Shown here: positions 1-7,960 of the stretch, one piece after another | Layout: every line of letters starts with the position of its first letter | Position numbering within the stretch: the first letter of the stretch is position 1 | Source of the DNA: an uncultured Bacteroidota bacterium | Lineage (GTDB): Bacteria > Bacteroidota > Bacteroidia > Flavobacteriales > Flavobacteriaceae | Length of the DNA: 64,000 bases | Direction of reading: 5' to 3' | NCBI GenBank assembly: GCA_902526075.1 | Contig: CABZJM010000002.1 | Span: 1 to 64,000, forward strand | Notes under the pieces: model-generated | What the model was told of the DNA's origin: nothing | The model's input: only the letters and a program-made list of their open reading frames with translations | Database searches by the model: none | Position numbers and translations under genes: made by a program

Positions 1-25
1 TTAAATTGTATTTAAGTTTAATAAT

Positions 26-1621
26 ATGAATTTGATTATAAAATTTTTAATGATTAGTATTTTTTTACTAATTACTAGTAATAAGGATACCGATATAGCT
101 GAAAACAAAAGTAACAAAGATAAAAAGCCTAATATTATCTTTATTCTTTCAGATGACCATACAACAAATGCAATATCAGCATATGGAAGTATTTATAAGA
201 ACATCGCACCTACCCCAAATATTGATAGAATTGCAAAAGAAGGTGCAATATTAAAAAATACATTTGCAACTAATTCAATTTGTGGACCAAGTCGCGCATC
301 GATTCTAACAGGGACCTACAGCCATATTCATGGTTATAATAAAAATTATAAAGGTGGTGTTTTTGATAATAGTCTTTGGACATTCCCAAAAGAACTTCAA
401 AAAAATGGATATAACACTGCACTAGTTGGAAAATGGCATCTTGCCTCAGAGCCAACTGGTTTTGATTATTATAAATATCATGATAATCTTGGTCAACAAG
501 GATTTTATTGGGATCCTTTATACAATGAAAATGGTAAAAAAGTAAAGGAAAAAGGTTATGCCACAAATTTAACAACCGACTATGCATTAAATTGGCTTGA
601 CTCAAGAAATGAAGAAGAACCATTTTGCTTATTACTTCAATTCAAGGCTCCTCACAGAGAATGGGCACCTGATAAAAAATATGAGGAACTTTGGGAAGAT
701 ATTGACTTGGCGTATCCAGAAACATATAATGACGATTATAGTTCCAGAGAACTGACAGCTGGAAATACTGAAATGACAGTTGATTATTTTTCAAGAAGGG
801 ATATGAAATTAGTCCCACCTGATTCTCTTTCAAATAAAGATAAAAGACAATGGTTATTTTATGGTTTTAAAAGGAACGAAACAGTTTTGTTAGACTCAAC
901 CATTTCTCTTGAAGAAAATAGAAACATGAAGTTTCAAAAATATATTAAAGACTATTTGGCTACAGTTAGGTCCGTTGATGATAATATTGGAAGAGTTTTA
1001 AATTATTTAAAAGAAAATGATTTAGAAGAAAATACGATTGTAATATATACTTCTGATCAGGGATTTTTCATTGGCGAGCACGGATGGTTTGATAAGAGAT
1101 TCATGTATGAAGAATCAAGTAGAATGCCATTTGTAATTAGATATCCAGAAAAAATTAAACCAAAAACTGTTAATGAAGACATCATTACAAATATCGATTT
1201 TGCCCCAACGTTACTAGACATGGCAAACATAAAAATTCCTTCTAATGTTCAAGGAAAAAGTTTTTTAAGGAATCTAACCACGAATAAATCAAAAAAATGG
1301 AGGCAATCAATGTATTATCATTACTATGAATATCCTTATTACCATCACGTTCAACCTCATTATGGTATTAGAACCGAGAGATACAAATTAATTCATTTTT
1401 ACTATGATGTTGATCAATGGGAGTTGTATGATTTACAAAATGATCCTAATGAGCTTAATAACTTAATTGGTAATGATAAATACGCTGATTTAATTTCTGA
1501 CTTAAAATCTGACTTATACAATCTCAAGGAAATTTATGGTAATAATTTATCACTGGAGGAGTTAAGATTTATTTCTGATAATGATTTTGGCGGATTAGAA
1601 TCAAACAAGGGCAAAAAATGA
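26..1621 (+). CDS. Type I (S1) sulfatase, exported
   Basis: Hydrolyses a sulfate ester, probably from a sulfated polysaccharide in the periplasm or outside the cell. The 531 residues open with a hydrophobic export segment (about 3-17). Metal-binding residues DD (43-44) follow. The formylglycine signature CGPSRASILTG starts at Cys86, which the anaerobic or FGE-type maturation system would convert to formylglycine. GKWHL (about 140) and SDQGFFIGEHG (about 345) supply further active-site residues. The C-terminal part is a DUF4976-like sulfatase domain. The stretch GKWHLASEPTGFDY resembles GlcNAc-6-sulfatase-type S1 enzymes, but the substrate is not certain. The lead peptide has no lipobox Cys. 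galK starts 16 nt downstream on the same strand, so co-transcription is likely and hints at sulfated galactose-containing glycans. No maturase is in the window. Confidence 0.93.
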   Translation: MNLIIKFLMISIFLLITSNKDTDIAENKSNKDKKPNIIFILSDDHTTNAISAYGSIYKNIAPTPNIDRIAKEGAILKNTFATNSICGPSRASILTGTYSHIHGYNKNYKGGVFDNSLWTFPKELQKNGYNTALVGKWHLASEPTGFDYYKYHDNLGQQGFYWDPLYNENGKKVKEKGYATNLTTDYALNWLDSRNEEEPFCLLLQFKAPHREWAPDKKYEELWEDIDLAYPETYNDDYSSRELTAGNTEMTVDYFSRRDMKLVPPDSLSNKDKRQWLFYGFKRNETVLLDSTISLEENRNMKFQKYIKDYLATVRSVDDNIGRVLNYLKENDLEENTIVIYTSDQGFFIGEHGWFDKRFMYEESSRMPFVIRYPEKIKPKTVNEDIITNIDFAPTLLDMANIKIPSNVQGKSFLRNLTTNKSKKWRQSMYYHYYEYPYYHHVQPHYGIRTERYKLIHFYYDVDQWELYDLQNDPNELNNLIGNDKYADLISDLKSDLYNLKEIYGNNLSLEELRFISDNDFGGLESNKGKK

Positions 1622-1637
1622 AAATTTTAGTCATAGT

Positions 1638-2744
1638 TTGAAAATAAAAGTCATATCACCTGGAAGAGTTAATTTAATTGGTGAACATACTGACTACAAT
1701 GGAGGATACGTTCTTCCCTGTGCTTTGGACTTAACAATCGACCTTTACATTGAAAAAAAATCAAATGAATCATATGTTAAAACCGATTTAGGATATAGCA
1801 TGTCTTTTAATGTAAACACTACACTAAAAAAAAGTAATAATCATTGGGAAAATTATGTCCTCGGTGTTATCAACGAGCTAAAGCAAATTAAATCTAAATT
1901 GAGTAATTTTTCATGTTCAATAATATCAACATTACCATCAGGAGCTGGGATTAGCTCCTCCTCTGCCCTTGTTTGTGGCTTAATAAAGGGGTTAAGTAAA
2001 TTAAATGAAATTAAACTAGAAAATTCAGAAATAATAAATCTTAGCAGAAATGTTGAGCATAAATATATTGGACTATTAGGTGGAATTATGGACCAGTTTA
2101 CAATTTTGAACGCAAAAAAAAATACAGCAATTTTGCTAAATTGTGAAAAACTAGATGCACAATTCATAAAACTAGAATTTAAAGAATATAAAATACTCTT
2201 ACAAGATACAAACGTAAAGCATAATTTAGCAAACACAGAGTATAATCAAAGAGTAAGTGAATGTAAAGAATCAATACAAATAATTAACAGATTGTGTAAA
2301 AAGAACTACACTAATTTATCTCAGGTAAATAGACTTGATTTGAGTTCATCTAAAGAAAAACTAGGTGAAACTCTTTATAAAAGGGCCTCATACGTTTTAA
2401 ATGAAAACCAAAGGGTAATTAATTCGGTAAAATTTTTAGAAAACAATAAACTTAAAGAATTTGGCCAACTCATGTATGAATCGCATTTTGGTCTAAAAAA
2501 TGATTATGAAGTTAGCTGTAAAGAATTAGACTTCCTAGTTGAATATTCAATGAAGTATGACAAAATATTAGGTTCAAGAATGATGGGAGGTGGTTTTGGA
2601 GGATGTACTTTAAGCCTAATAAAGGAAAGTTTTATTGACGAATATATTAAAGAGATTAAACAAGAATATTTTTCTAAATTTAAAAGGAAATTAAATCCAA
2701 TTATTGCAAATTTGAACGAAGGAATACAAATAAGCTTAAATTAA
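1638..2744 (+). CDS. galK: Galactokinase (GHMP kinase)
   Basis: Phosphorylates alpha-D-galactose with ATP to galactose-1-phosphate in the Leloir pathway; cytosolic. All three GHMP motifs are present: PGRVNLIGEHTDYNGGYVLP (residues 8-27, catalytic Arg10), LPSGAGISSSSALVCG (about 99-114, ATP loop) and MGGGFGGCTLSLI near residue 318. The catalytic base Asp152 lies in GGIMDQF. The start is TTG at 1638: the GHMP motif begins at residue 8 and no in-frame ATG lies close upstream. At 368 residues it lacks the roughly 20-residue N-terminal extension of E. coli GalK and resembles the short form. It lies between the sulfatase (16 nt gap) and a nitroreductase gene (8 nt gap), probably in one operon. Confidence 0.95.
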   Translation: MKIKVISPGRVNLIGEHTDYNGGYVLPCALDLTIDLYIEKKSNESYVKTDLGYSMSFNVNTTLKKSNNHWENYVLGVINELKQIKSKLSNFSCSIISTLPSGAGISSSSALVCGLIKGLSKLNEIKLENSEIINLSRNVEHKYIGLLGGIMDQFTILNAKKNTAILLNCEKLDAQFIKLEFKEYKILLQDTNVKHNLANTEYNQRVSECKESIQIINRLCKKNYTNLSQVNRLDLSSSKEKLGETLYKRASYVLNENQRVINSVKFLENNKLKEFGQLMYESHFGLKNDYEVSCKELDFLVEYSMKYDKILGSRMMGGGFGGCTLSLIKESFIDEYIKEIKQEYFSKFKRKLNPIIANLNEGIQISLN

Positions 2745-2752
2745 ATGAAATT

Positions 2753-3484
2753 ATGTTAAAAACTGTTAGTGAAGCAATTGAATATAGAAGATCAGTTAGA
2801 AAATATCTAGATACTGAATTGGATGAAGAAAAAGTAAAAAACTGTATTAGAAATGCCACATTAGCTCCAAATAGCAGTAACATGCAATTATGGGAATTTT
2901 TACATGTAACTGATAATGAAACATTAAAAAAACTATCAAAAGCATGTTTTGATCAAAATGCTGCTAAAACTGCCGTTAATATGGTTGTATTTGTTGCAAG
3001 AAGAGACAAGTGGAGAGAAAGAGCAAAATATAATTTAGATTTCTTGGAGGATATGTTTGATAAACAAGAAAAAAAAGGTATCGATGTTGGCAGAAGAAGA
3101 AAAGTTTCAAGAAGATACTATAAAAAATTAATGCCTACAATCTATACTGACTTTCTAGGAATTGTGGGCTATTACAAAAAAATATTATCATTTTTTATTG
3201 GTTTATTTAGACCAATTTACAGGGAAGTATTATTTTCTGATACGAGAGTTATAACGCATAAAAGTGTAGCTTTAGCTGCCGAAAACTTTATGCTTAGCAT
3301 GGCAGAAATAGGTTATGACACATGTCCGATGGAAGGATCGGATACCAGTAGAGTGAAAAAAATACTTAATCTACCCTCAAAAGCTGAAATTACTATGATA
3401 ATTGGGTGTGGAATAAGAGCGGAAAACGGAGTCTATACTGAAAGATTTAGGGTACCGTTTGAAAAAGTTTATAAAAAAATTTAA
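2753..3484 (+). CDS. Nitroreductase-family FMN protein
   Basis: Likely an FMN-dependent NAD(P)H oxidoreductase; the substrate is unknown. The N terminus has the family FMN-phosphate motif EYRRSVRKY (about 10-18), then APNSSNMQLWEF (about 38-49), the usual ribityl/isoalloxazine contact region. The C-terminal third (AAENFMLSMAEIGYDTCPMEG, then the strand TMIIGCG) is the conserved dimer and flavin-binding half. Compared with a minimal nitroreductase of about 200 residues it carries an extra, very basic insert (about residues 85-150) with a hydrophobic stretch near 142-152. Nothing ties it functionally to the sulfatase and galactokinase upstream. Family assignment is good, specific role unknown. 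Confidence 0.82.
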   Translation: MLKTVSEAIEYRRSVRKYLDTELDEEKVKNCIRNATLAPNSSNMQLWEFLHVTDNETLKKLSKACFDQNAAKTAVNMVVFVARRDKWRERAKYNLDFLEDMFDKQEKKGIDVGRRRKVSRRYYKKLMPTIYTDFLGIVGYYKKILSFFIGLFRPIYREVLFSDTRVITHKSVALAAENFMLSMAEIGYDTCPMEGSDTSRVKKILNLPSKAEITMIIGCGIRAENGVYTERFRVPFEKVYKKI

Positions 3485-3494
3485 AATAAGAAAT

Positions 3495-4988
3495 ATGAAA
3501 TCAAAATTAATACTTTCAATTACACTTATTACATGTGTAATTTTTTCATATGCTCAGGATAAAGTTTTAATGGAAGCCTCTAATTCGATTAAAATTGATG
3601 AGTTAAAGGGAAAAATGTACACTTATTCATCTGATGAATTTGAGGGAAGAGGCACCCCCAGTAATGGTCAGCAGCTTGCTGTCGAATATTTAGTAAACCA
3701 TTATAAAAACTTAGGCATTCAATCAGTAAAAACAGATACTTATCTACAAGCAGTACCACTACAATTAGAAGAAAAACCTAATATAAGTCTAAATATTTCA
3801 GGTCAAAAATTTATTTATTACCAAGATTATGTATCCTATCTAAATGGTCCTGACAGAGAATATAAATCTGAAGAAATTATTTTTGCAGGTTATGGAATTG
3901 ATGATCCTAATTATTCAGACTACAAAAATATTAATGTAAAAGGTAAGGTGGTGGTGGCGCTTGGAGGTGAGCCAAAAGATAAGAATGACGAGTATTTTAT
4001 AAATGGAAAAAATAAGTCAAAATGGTCTATTTTAAGACAAGAAATTGATAATAAGAAAAGAGTGGCAAGAAGAAACGGTGCTTTAGCTATAATTATTATA
4101 GATAATTATCTTCACGATAGATACAGTGGAAGATATCGAAATAGTGACATAGGTTACTCAGAAAAAAGAATGACTCTTTCAAATAATGAAGAAAATAACT
4201 TTCATGTGTTATTATTCCCTGAAAAATTTAAAAATTTCTTATCCGAAGATAATTTGACTTTTGGTATGATATTTAAGAAAAATATTATAAAGTTTAGTGC
4301 AGATAATGTAGCTGCTATTATTGAAGGGTCTAAATTTCCAGATGAGTATGTAGTCCTAACTGCTCATCTTGATCATGTTTTACCCAGAAACGGAAAAATT
4401 TATAATGGTGCAGATGACAATGGCTCTGGTACTGTTGCAATGCTCGAAATTGCTGAAGCTTTTGCTTTAGCTAAAGAACAAGGCTATTCACCTAAAAGAT
4501 CAGTTGTTTTCTTACATGTTACTGCTGAAGAGAGGGGATTGCTTGGTTCTAAGTATTATACAGATTACGATCCATTAGTTCCAATCAAACAAACGATAGC
4601 AAATTTAAATATGGATATGATGGGAAGAGCTGACCCGGAACGTGGTGTTAGAAATTTAAATTATGTATATATAATTGGTTCTGATGTATTATCAGATGAT
4701 TTACATGATATTAATATTGATGCCAATAAATATTCTAATCTTGAATTAGATTTTAGATTTAATGGTATTGATCATCCTGACCAATTCTACTACAGGTCAG
4801 ATCATTTTCATTTTATAAAAAACAACATACCTGCTATTTTCTATTTCAGTGGTGTACATGAAGACTATCATGAGCCAACAGATACCGCTGAAAAAATCTT
4901 ATATGAACCATATAAAAGAAGAGTTAAGTTGATTTTTCATACTGCATGGGACTTAGCGAATTCAAATGAGAAAATAAAATTGAAATAA
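3495..4988 (+). CDS. Secreted M28 family metallopeptidase
   Basis: A zinc aminopeptidase-like enzyme exported to the periplasm or beyond. I place the start at ATG 3495. The longer frame from TTG 3459 runs back into the nitroreductase gene and would put 12 basic residues before the signal peptide. From 3495 a clean signal peptide runs to about residue 20 (SYA|QDK). Residues 90-280 contain a PA-like insertion. The peptidase core follows with TAHLDH (His291), NGADDNGSG (Asp307), TAEERGLLGS (Glu345/346), NMDMMGRAD (Asp374) and a C-terminal HEDYHEPTDT supplying the last zinc His. That is a complete ligand set. It is the last gene of the plus-strand group and ends in a strong hairpin at 4991-5014. 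Confidence 0.92.
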   Translation: MKSKLILSITLITCVIFSYAQDKVLMEASNSIKIDELKGKMYTYSSDEFEGRGTPSNGQQLAVEYLVNHYKNLGIQSVKTDTYLQAVPLQLEEKPNISLNISGQKFIYYQDYVSYLNGPDREYKSEEIIFAGYGIDDPNYSDYKNINVKGKVVVALGGEPKDKNDEYFINGKNKSKWSILRQEIDNKKRVARRNGALAIIIIDNYLHDRYSGRYRNSDIGYSEKRMTLSNNEENNFHVLLFPEKFKNFLSEDNLTFGMIFKKNIIKFSADNVAAIIEGSKFPDEYVVLTAHLDHVLPRNGKIYNGADDNGSGTVAMLEIAEAFALAKEQGYSPKRSVVFLHVTAEERGLLGSKYYTDYDPLVPIKQTIANLNMDMMGRADPERGVRNLNYVYIIGSDVLSDDLHDINIDANKYSNLELDFRFNGIDHPDQFYYRSDHFHFIKNNIPAIFYFSGVHEDYHEPTDTAEKILYEPYKRRVKLIFHTAWDLANSNEKIKLK

Positions 4989-4990
4989 AA

Positions 4991-5014
4991 AAACCCTCAA
5001 TTCCTTGAGGGTTT
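4991..5014. terminator. Bidirectional intrinsic terminator
   Basis: A perfect 10-bp inverted repeat, AAACCCTCAA (4991-5000) and TTGAGGGTTT (5005-5014), with a TTCC loop. It has A-rich and T-rich flanks, so it can work on both strands. It sits between the convergent M28 peptidase (+) and NTF2-like lipoprotein (-) genes. Confidence 0.9.
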
Positions 5015-5020
5015 AATAGT

Positions 5021-5527
5021 TTATTCGTTAGAATCTTGTTTTGTCTGTGACCAGCTTATTAATTTTCCATCATCAATTTGATACCATTCCATGTAAAAAC
5101 CATCAGTACCTTGGAAACCTGCACTAACCCACTCTCCTCTGTTGTTTGGGTAATCAGTTCCCTCAGGTTTACTGGGTTTTATTGCAAATGCATATGTAGT
5201 TGTCCAACCCCATCCTGAATCACTTGCCATATACTCATCATATTCAGCTATAATAATTGAAATAAACTCCTGCCCGTTAGAAGCGGTCTGTCCATCTTCA
5301 AAGGTTAATGTTGCATCATCAGCAACGAAAGAAGCAAGCAGATCCCAATCTTTAGCTGCCCAAGCAGCATCAATTTGATTAAAAACATCAACTGTGGCCT
5401 GACTTCCCATCATAACTGTTTGACCGTCAAAAGGGGCAAATCCATTTGATTGATCATCACAAGAATTTTTGGTCTGTGAACACGAAGACAGTACCAAAAA
5501 ACAAATAATATAAATGTAATTTTTCAT
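5021..5527 (-). CDS. NTF2-like / SnoaL-type lipoprotein
   Basis: A 168-residue predicted lipoprotein. The signal peptide ends in the lipobox LSSC (Cys at about 16), so the mature protein would be membrane-anchored. The body (about residues 42-160) reads as a single NTF2-like cone domain of the DUF4440/SnoaL kind: a helix VFNQIDAAWAAKDWDLLASF, then strands with VADDATLTFEDGQ and alternating aromatic residues. Such domains bind small ligands or have no known activity, and no catalytic residues can be assigned. It lies 34 nt from the GH3 gene on the same strand and may be its last co-transcribed partner. Confidence 0.78.
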   Translation of the reverse strand: MKNYIYIICFLVLSSCSQTKNSCDDQSNGFAPFDGQTVMMGSQATVDVFNQIDAAWAAKDWDLLASFVADDATLTFEDGQTASNGQEFISIIIAEYDEYMASDSGWGWTTTYAFAIKPSKPEGTDYPNNRGEWVSAGFQGTDGFYMEWYQIDDGKLISWSQTKQDSNE

Positions 5528-5561
5528 AATTATAATTAAAGTTTAATTTATAAATGTAATA

Positions 5562-7889
5562 TTAATCTTTTATATAAAATGTTTTTTCAACATTAAAGGT
5601 TACACTCTTCAGGTCTTTATCCCTTGATGAATTACCAACAAGGATATCAAAATCGCCTTGCTCAACAATATAATCCATTTCTGAATCATAATAAGCAAAA
5701 GCTGATTTGTTCAGTTCAAATAAAATTTCTTTGGATTCCCCTGGCTTCAAACTAACCCTCCGGTAGGCTTTTAATTCTTTTACAGGTCTGGTTATGCTAC
5801 TATATTTGTCAGAAATATAAAGCTGAACAATCTCATCTCCGGATATTTCACCAATATTTTTTACATCAACTGTAACACTCAAAAGACCTTTTTTAAACTT
5901 TGAGCTGTTTATTTTTGGTTTACTAATATCAAATTTTGTGTAGCTGAGACCAAATCCAAATGAATAAAGTGATTTATTAGTTTGCATAGCATAATCTCTA
6001 AAATACATTGAGTGCTTATGATTATAAAACATCTTTAATTGACCAACTGTTCTTGCTACAGTAAGGGGTAACTTTCCACTTGGATTTATTTTACCAAATA
6101 TAATTTCAGCAACTGCCAAACCACCAAAACTTCCAGGCTCCCATGATTCAATTATCGCATTTATATTTTCGGATATCCATGGCTCTGAAATTGGTCTTCC
6201 GTTCACATACACAACAATTACATTCTTTCCAGACTTCTTTAATTCCATTGCCAAATCCAATTGCTTTCCTGCTAAATCAAGCTCAGCTCTAGCTGTATTT
6301 TCTCCAGCTGTTTTTTGATTCCACTTATACCGCATTGAATTATCTCCAATTACAAGAATAACCATGTCATAATCGCTAGCAACTTCAATTGTTTTATTGA
6401 TATCTTTTTCTGAAATCCTCTTTATGTTTTCATTGGAATCGTGGTAATCAACTAAATAACCCATTTCAGCACCAATTTTTTTAATTCCCTCAAATACTGT
6501 ATATACATTTTCATCAGGCTGAGCACTGTGCCAATCACCTAGTATTGATTGGTTATTGGCATTCGGTCCAGTCACTAATATTCTATTTTTTGAATTTTTG
6601 GGTCTTCTTAGTGGTAATACATCATTATTTTTTAACAAAACTATACCCTGTCTCGCTAGTTTTAAAGCTGTTTGTGTGTGGTGCTGATTAAATATTTTTT
6701 CTGGAATATCATCTTCATCTACAAATCTATTTTCAAATAGACCCAGCTTAAATTTTGCCTCTAATATTTTTGAACATGCATAATTAACTCTTTCTTCTGA
6801 CAATTTACCTTCATTTACTAAATCAACGACAAGTTCAGGGAAGTCTGGACCATGCATATGCATATCAATACCTGCATCAACGGCAAGATATATGGCTTCT
6901 TTGAAATTTCTTGCAACTTTATGTAAAGTTTCTAATCTTTCAATATCTAACCAGTCGCTAACATAAAAACCATCAAATCCCCATTCGTTTCTAATAATAT
7001 TAGACATTAATTTTTTGTTTGAATGAGATGGTACACCATTTACCTCATTATGAGCTGCCATGATCGAAAATACACCCGCATCAACAGCACTTTTATAGGG
7101 TGGCAGATATATCTCATTTAATGTTCTCTCAGAGATATCCATTGGAGATAAATTTAGGCCATTAATTGGCTCACTTCCAGCAATTAGATGTTTTGCACAC
7201 GCAATAACTTTATTAATTCCTGTGTAATCTTCCTGTTGAAGTCCATTTATCATAGCAACACCCATTTGGGTTACTAGAAATGGATCCTCACCAAAGGTTT
7301 CACCAACCCTACCCCATCTTGCATCTCTCATAACATCAACATTGGGTGTAAATGCCCAATGAGAACCCGTAGATCTCATTTCTAAAGCTGTCTGGACACC
7401 AACATCATATGAATTATTTTCATCCCAAGTGGAAGCTATTGTTATTGGAGATGGATAAACAGTAGCACCTCTATACAGCGCATTTCCATGTATTGCATCA
7501 ATACCAATAAGTAGTGGTATTTTCAACTTAGATTTATTCGCCAACTGCTGTAAATAGTTAGCTTCCTCAGCGGTAATTACATGTAAAAAAGAACCTATTT
7601 GTCCGTTAATTATCATTTGCTTAACATCATCAGAAAATACCCCTTTATAAAAACCTTGAGCATCACTTTTTTTCATATCCTCAGGTGATAAATCTTTTTC
7701 TGCTTTTTTCATATGCTCAAGTCCGACGAACTGATTCATTTGGCATGCTTTTTCAAAAAGAGTCATTCGACTCATTAGATCATCAACTCTCACGTTAATC
7801 TCAAGGTTAGAATCCAGATATGGGTAATAACTGTTTTGAGAAAAAATGAATGATGAGGTAATTAGTAGGAGTATCTGTAAAACTTTCAT
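5562..7889 (-). CDS. Glycoside hydrolase family 3, beta-glucosidase-like
   Basis: A periplasmic beta-glycosidase of the BglX type that releases terminal sugars from beta-linked oligosaccharides. The signal peptide runs to about residue 17 (FIFSQ). The (alpha/beta)8 domain (about 30-385) contains TPNVDVMRDARWGRVGETFG, the substrate-contact KH at 233-234 and the retaining nucleophile Asp312 in FDGFYVSDWLDIERL. The second alpha/beta domain (about 410-640) ends around NGRPISEPW. A fibronectin-type III-like domain closes the chain (about 670-770). The 775-residue length is normal for BglX-type enzymes. No SusC/SusD pair is nearby, so this is not a classical polysaccharide utilisation locus. Substrate specificity cannot be read from the sequence. 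Confidence 0.93.
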   Translation of the reverse strand: MKVLQILLLITSSFIFSQNSYYPYLDSNLEINVRVDDLMSRMTLFEKACQMNQFVGLEHMKKAEKDLSPEDMKKSDAQGFYKGVFSDDVKQMIINGQIGSFLHVITAEEANYLQQLANKSKLKIPLLIGIDAIHGNALYRGATVYPSPITIASTWDENNSYDVGVQTALEMRSTGSHWAFTPNVDVMRDARWGRVGETFGEDPFLVTQMGVAMINGLQQEDYTGINKVIACAKHLIAGSEPINGLNLSPMDISERTLNEIYLPPYKSAVDAGVFSIMAAHNEVNGVPSHSNKKLMSNIIRNEWGFDGFYVSDWLDIERLETLHKVARNFKEAIYLAVDAGIDMHMHGPDFPELVVDLVNEGKLSEERVNYACSKILEAKFKLGLFENRFVDEDDIPEKIFNQHHTQTALKLARQGIVLLKNNDVLPLRRPKNSKNRILVTGPNANNQSILGDWHSAQPDENVYTVFEGIKKIGAEMGYLVDYHDSNENIKRISEKDINKTIEVASDYDMVILVIGDNSMRYKWNQKTAGENTARAELDLAGKQLDLAMELKKSGKNVIVVYVNGRPISEPWISENINAIIESWEPGSFGGLAVAEIIFGKINPSGKLPLTVARTVGQLKMFYNHKHSMYFRDYAMQTNKSLYSFGFGLSYTKFDISKPKINSSKFKKGLLSVTVDVKNIGEISGDEIVQLYISDKYSSITRPVKELKAYRRVSLKPGESKEILFELNKSAFAYYDSEMDYIVEQGDFDILVGNSSRDKDLKSVTFNVEKTFYIKD

Positions 7890-7894
7890 TTAAT

Positions 7895-7912
7895 AAAAAT
7901 AAAAATAAAAAT
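7895..7912. repeat. Short AAAAAT tandem repeat in the GH3 leader
   Basis: Three perfect AAAAAT units with partial units on both sides lie between a terminator (7913-7940) and the GH3 start codon (7889, minus strand). On the mRNA they give a U-rich leader. The array is too short to call phase-variable. Confidence 0.6.
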
Positions 7913-7940
7913 AAAAAACCCTCTTTATTGAGGGTTTTTT
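7913..7940 (-). terminator. Intrinsic terminator after the T9SS-cargo gene
   Basis: An 11-bp inverted repeat: A6CCCTC (7913-7923), loop 7924-7929, GAGGGT6 (7930-7940). It stops transcription of the 7961-9622 gene before the GH3 gene, so the two are likely separate units. Confidence 0.88.
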
Positions 7941-7960
7941 ATTACCTATTAAAATTTGAT

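Noticed and set aside
1853-2236. Antisense open frame opposite galK
   Set aside because: Runs opposite a complete GHMP kinase and encodes a low-complexity hydrophobic/Ser-rich sequence; no start context or homology.
3459-3494. TTG start giving 12 extra residues to the M28 peptidase
   Set aside because: They overlap the nitroreductase gene and put basic residues before a clean signal peptide; ATG 3495 is better.
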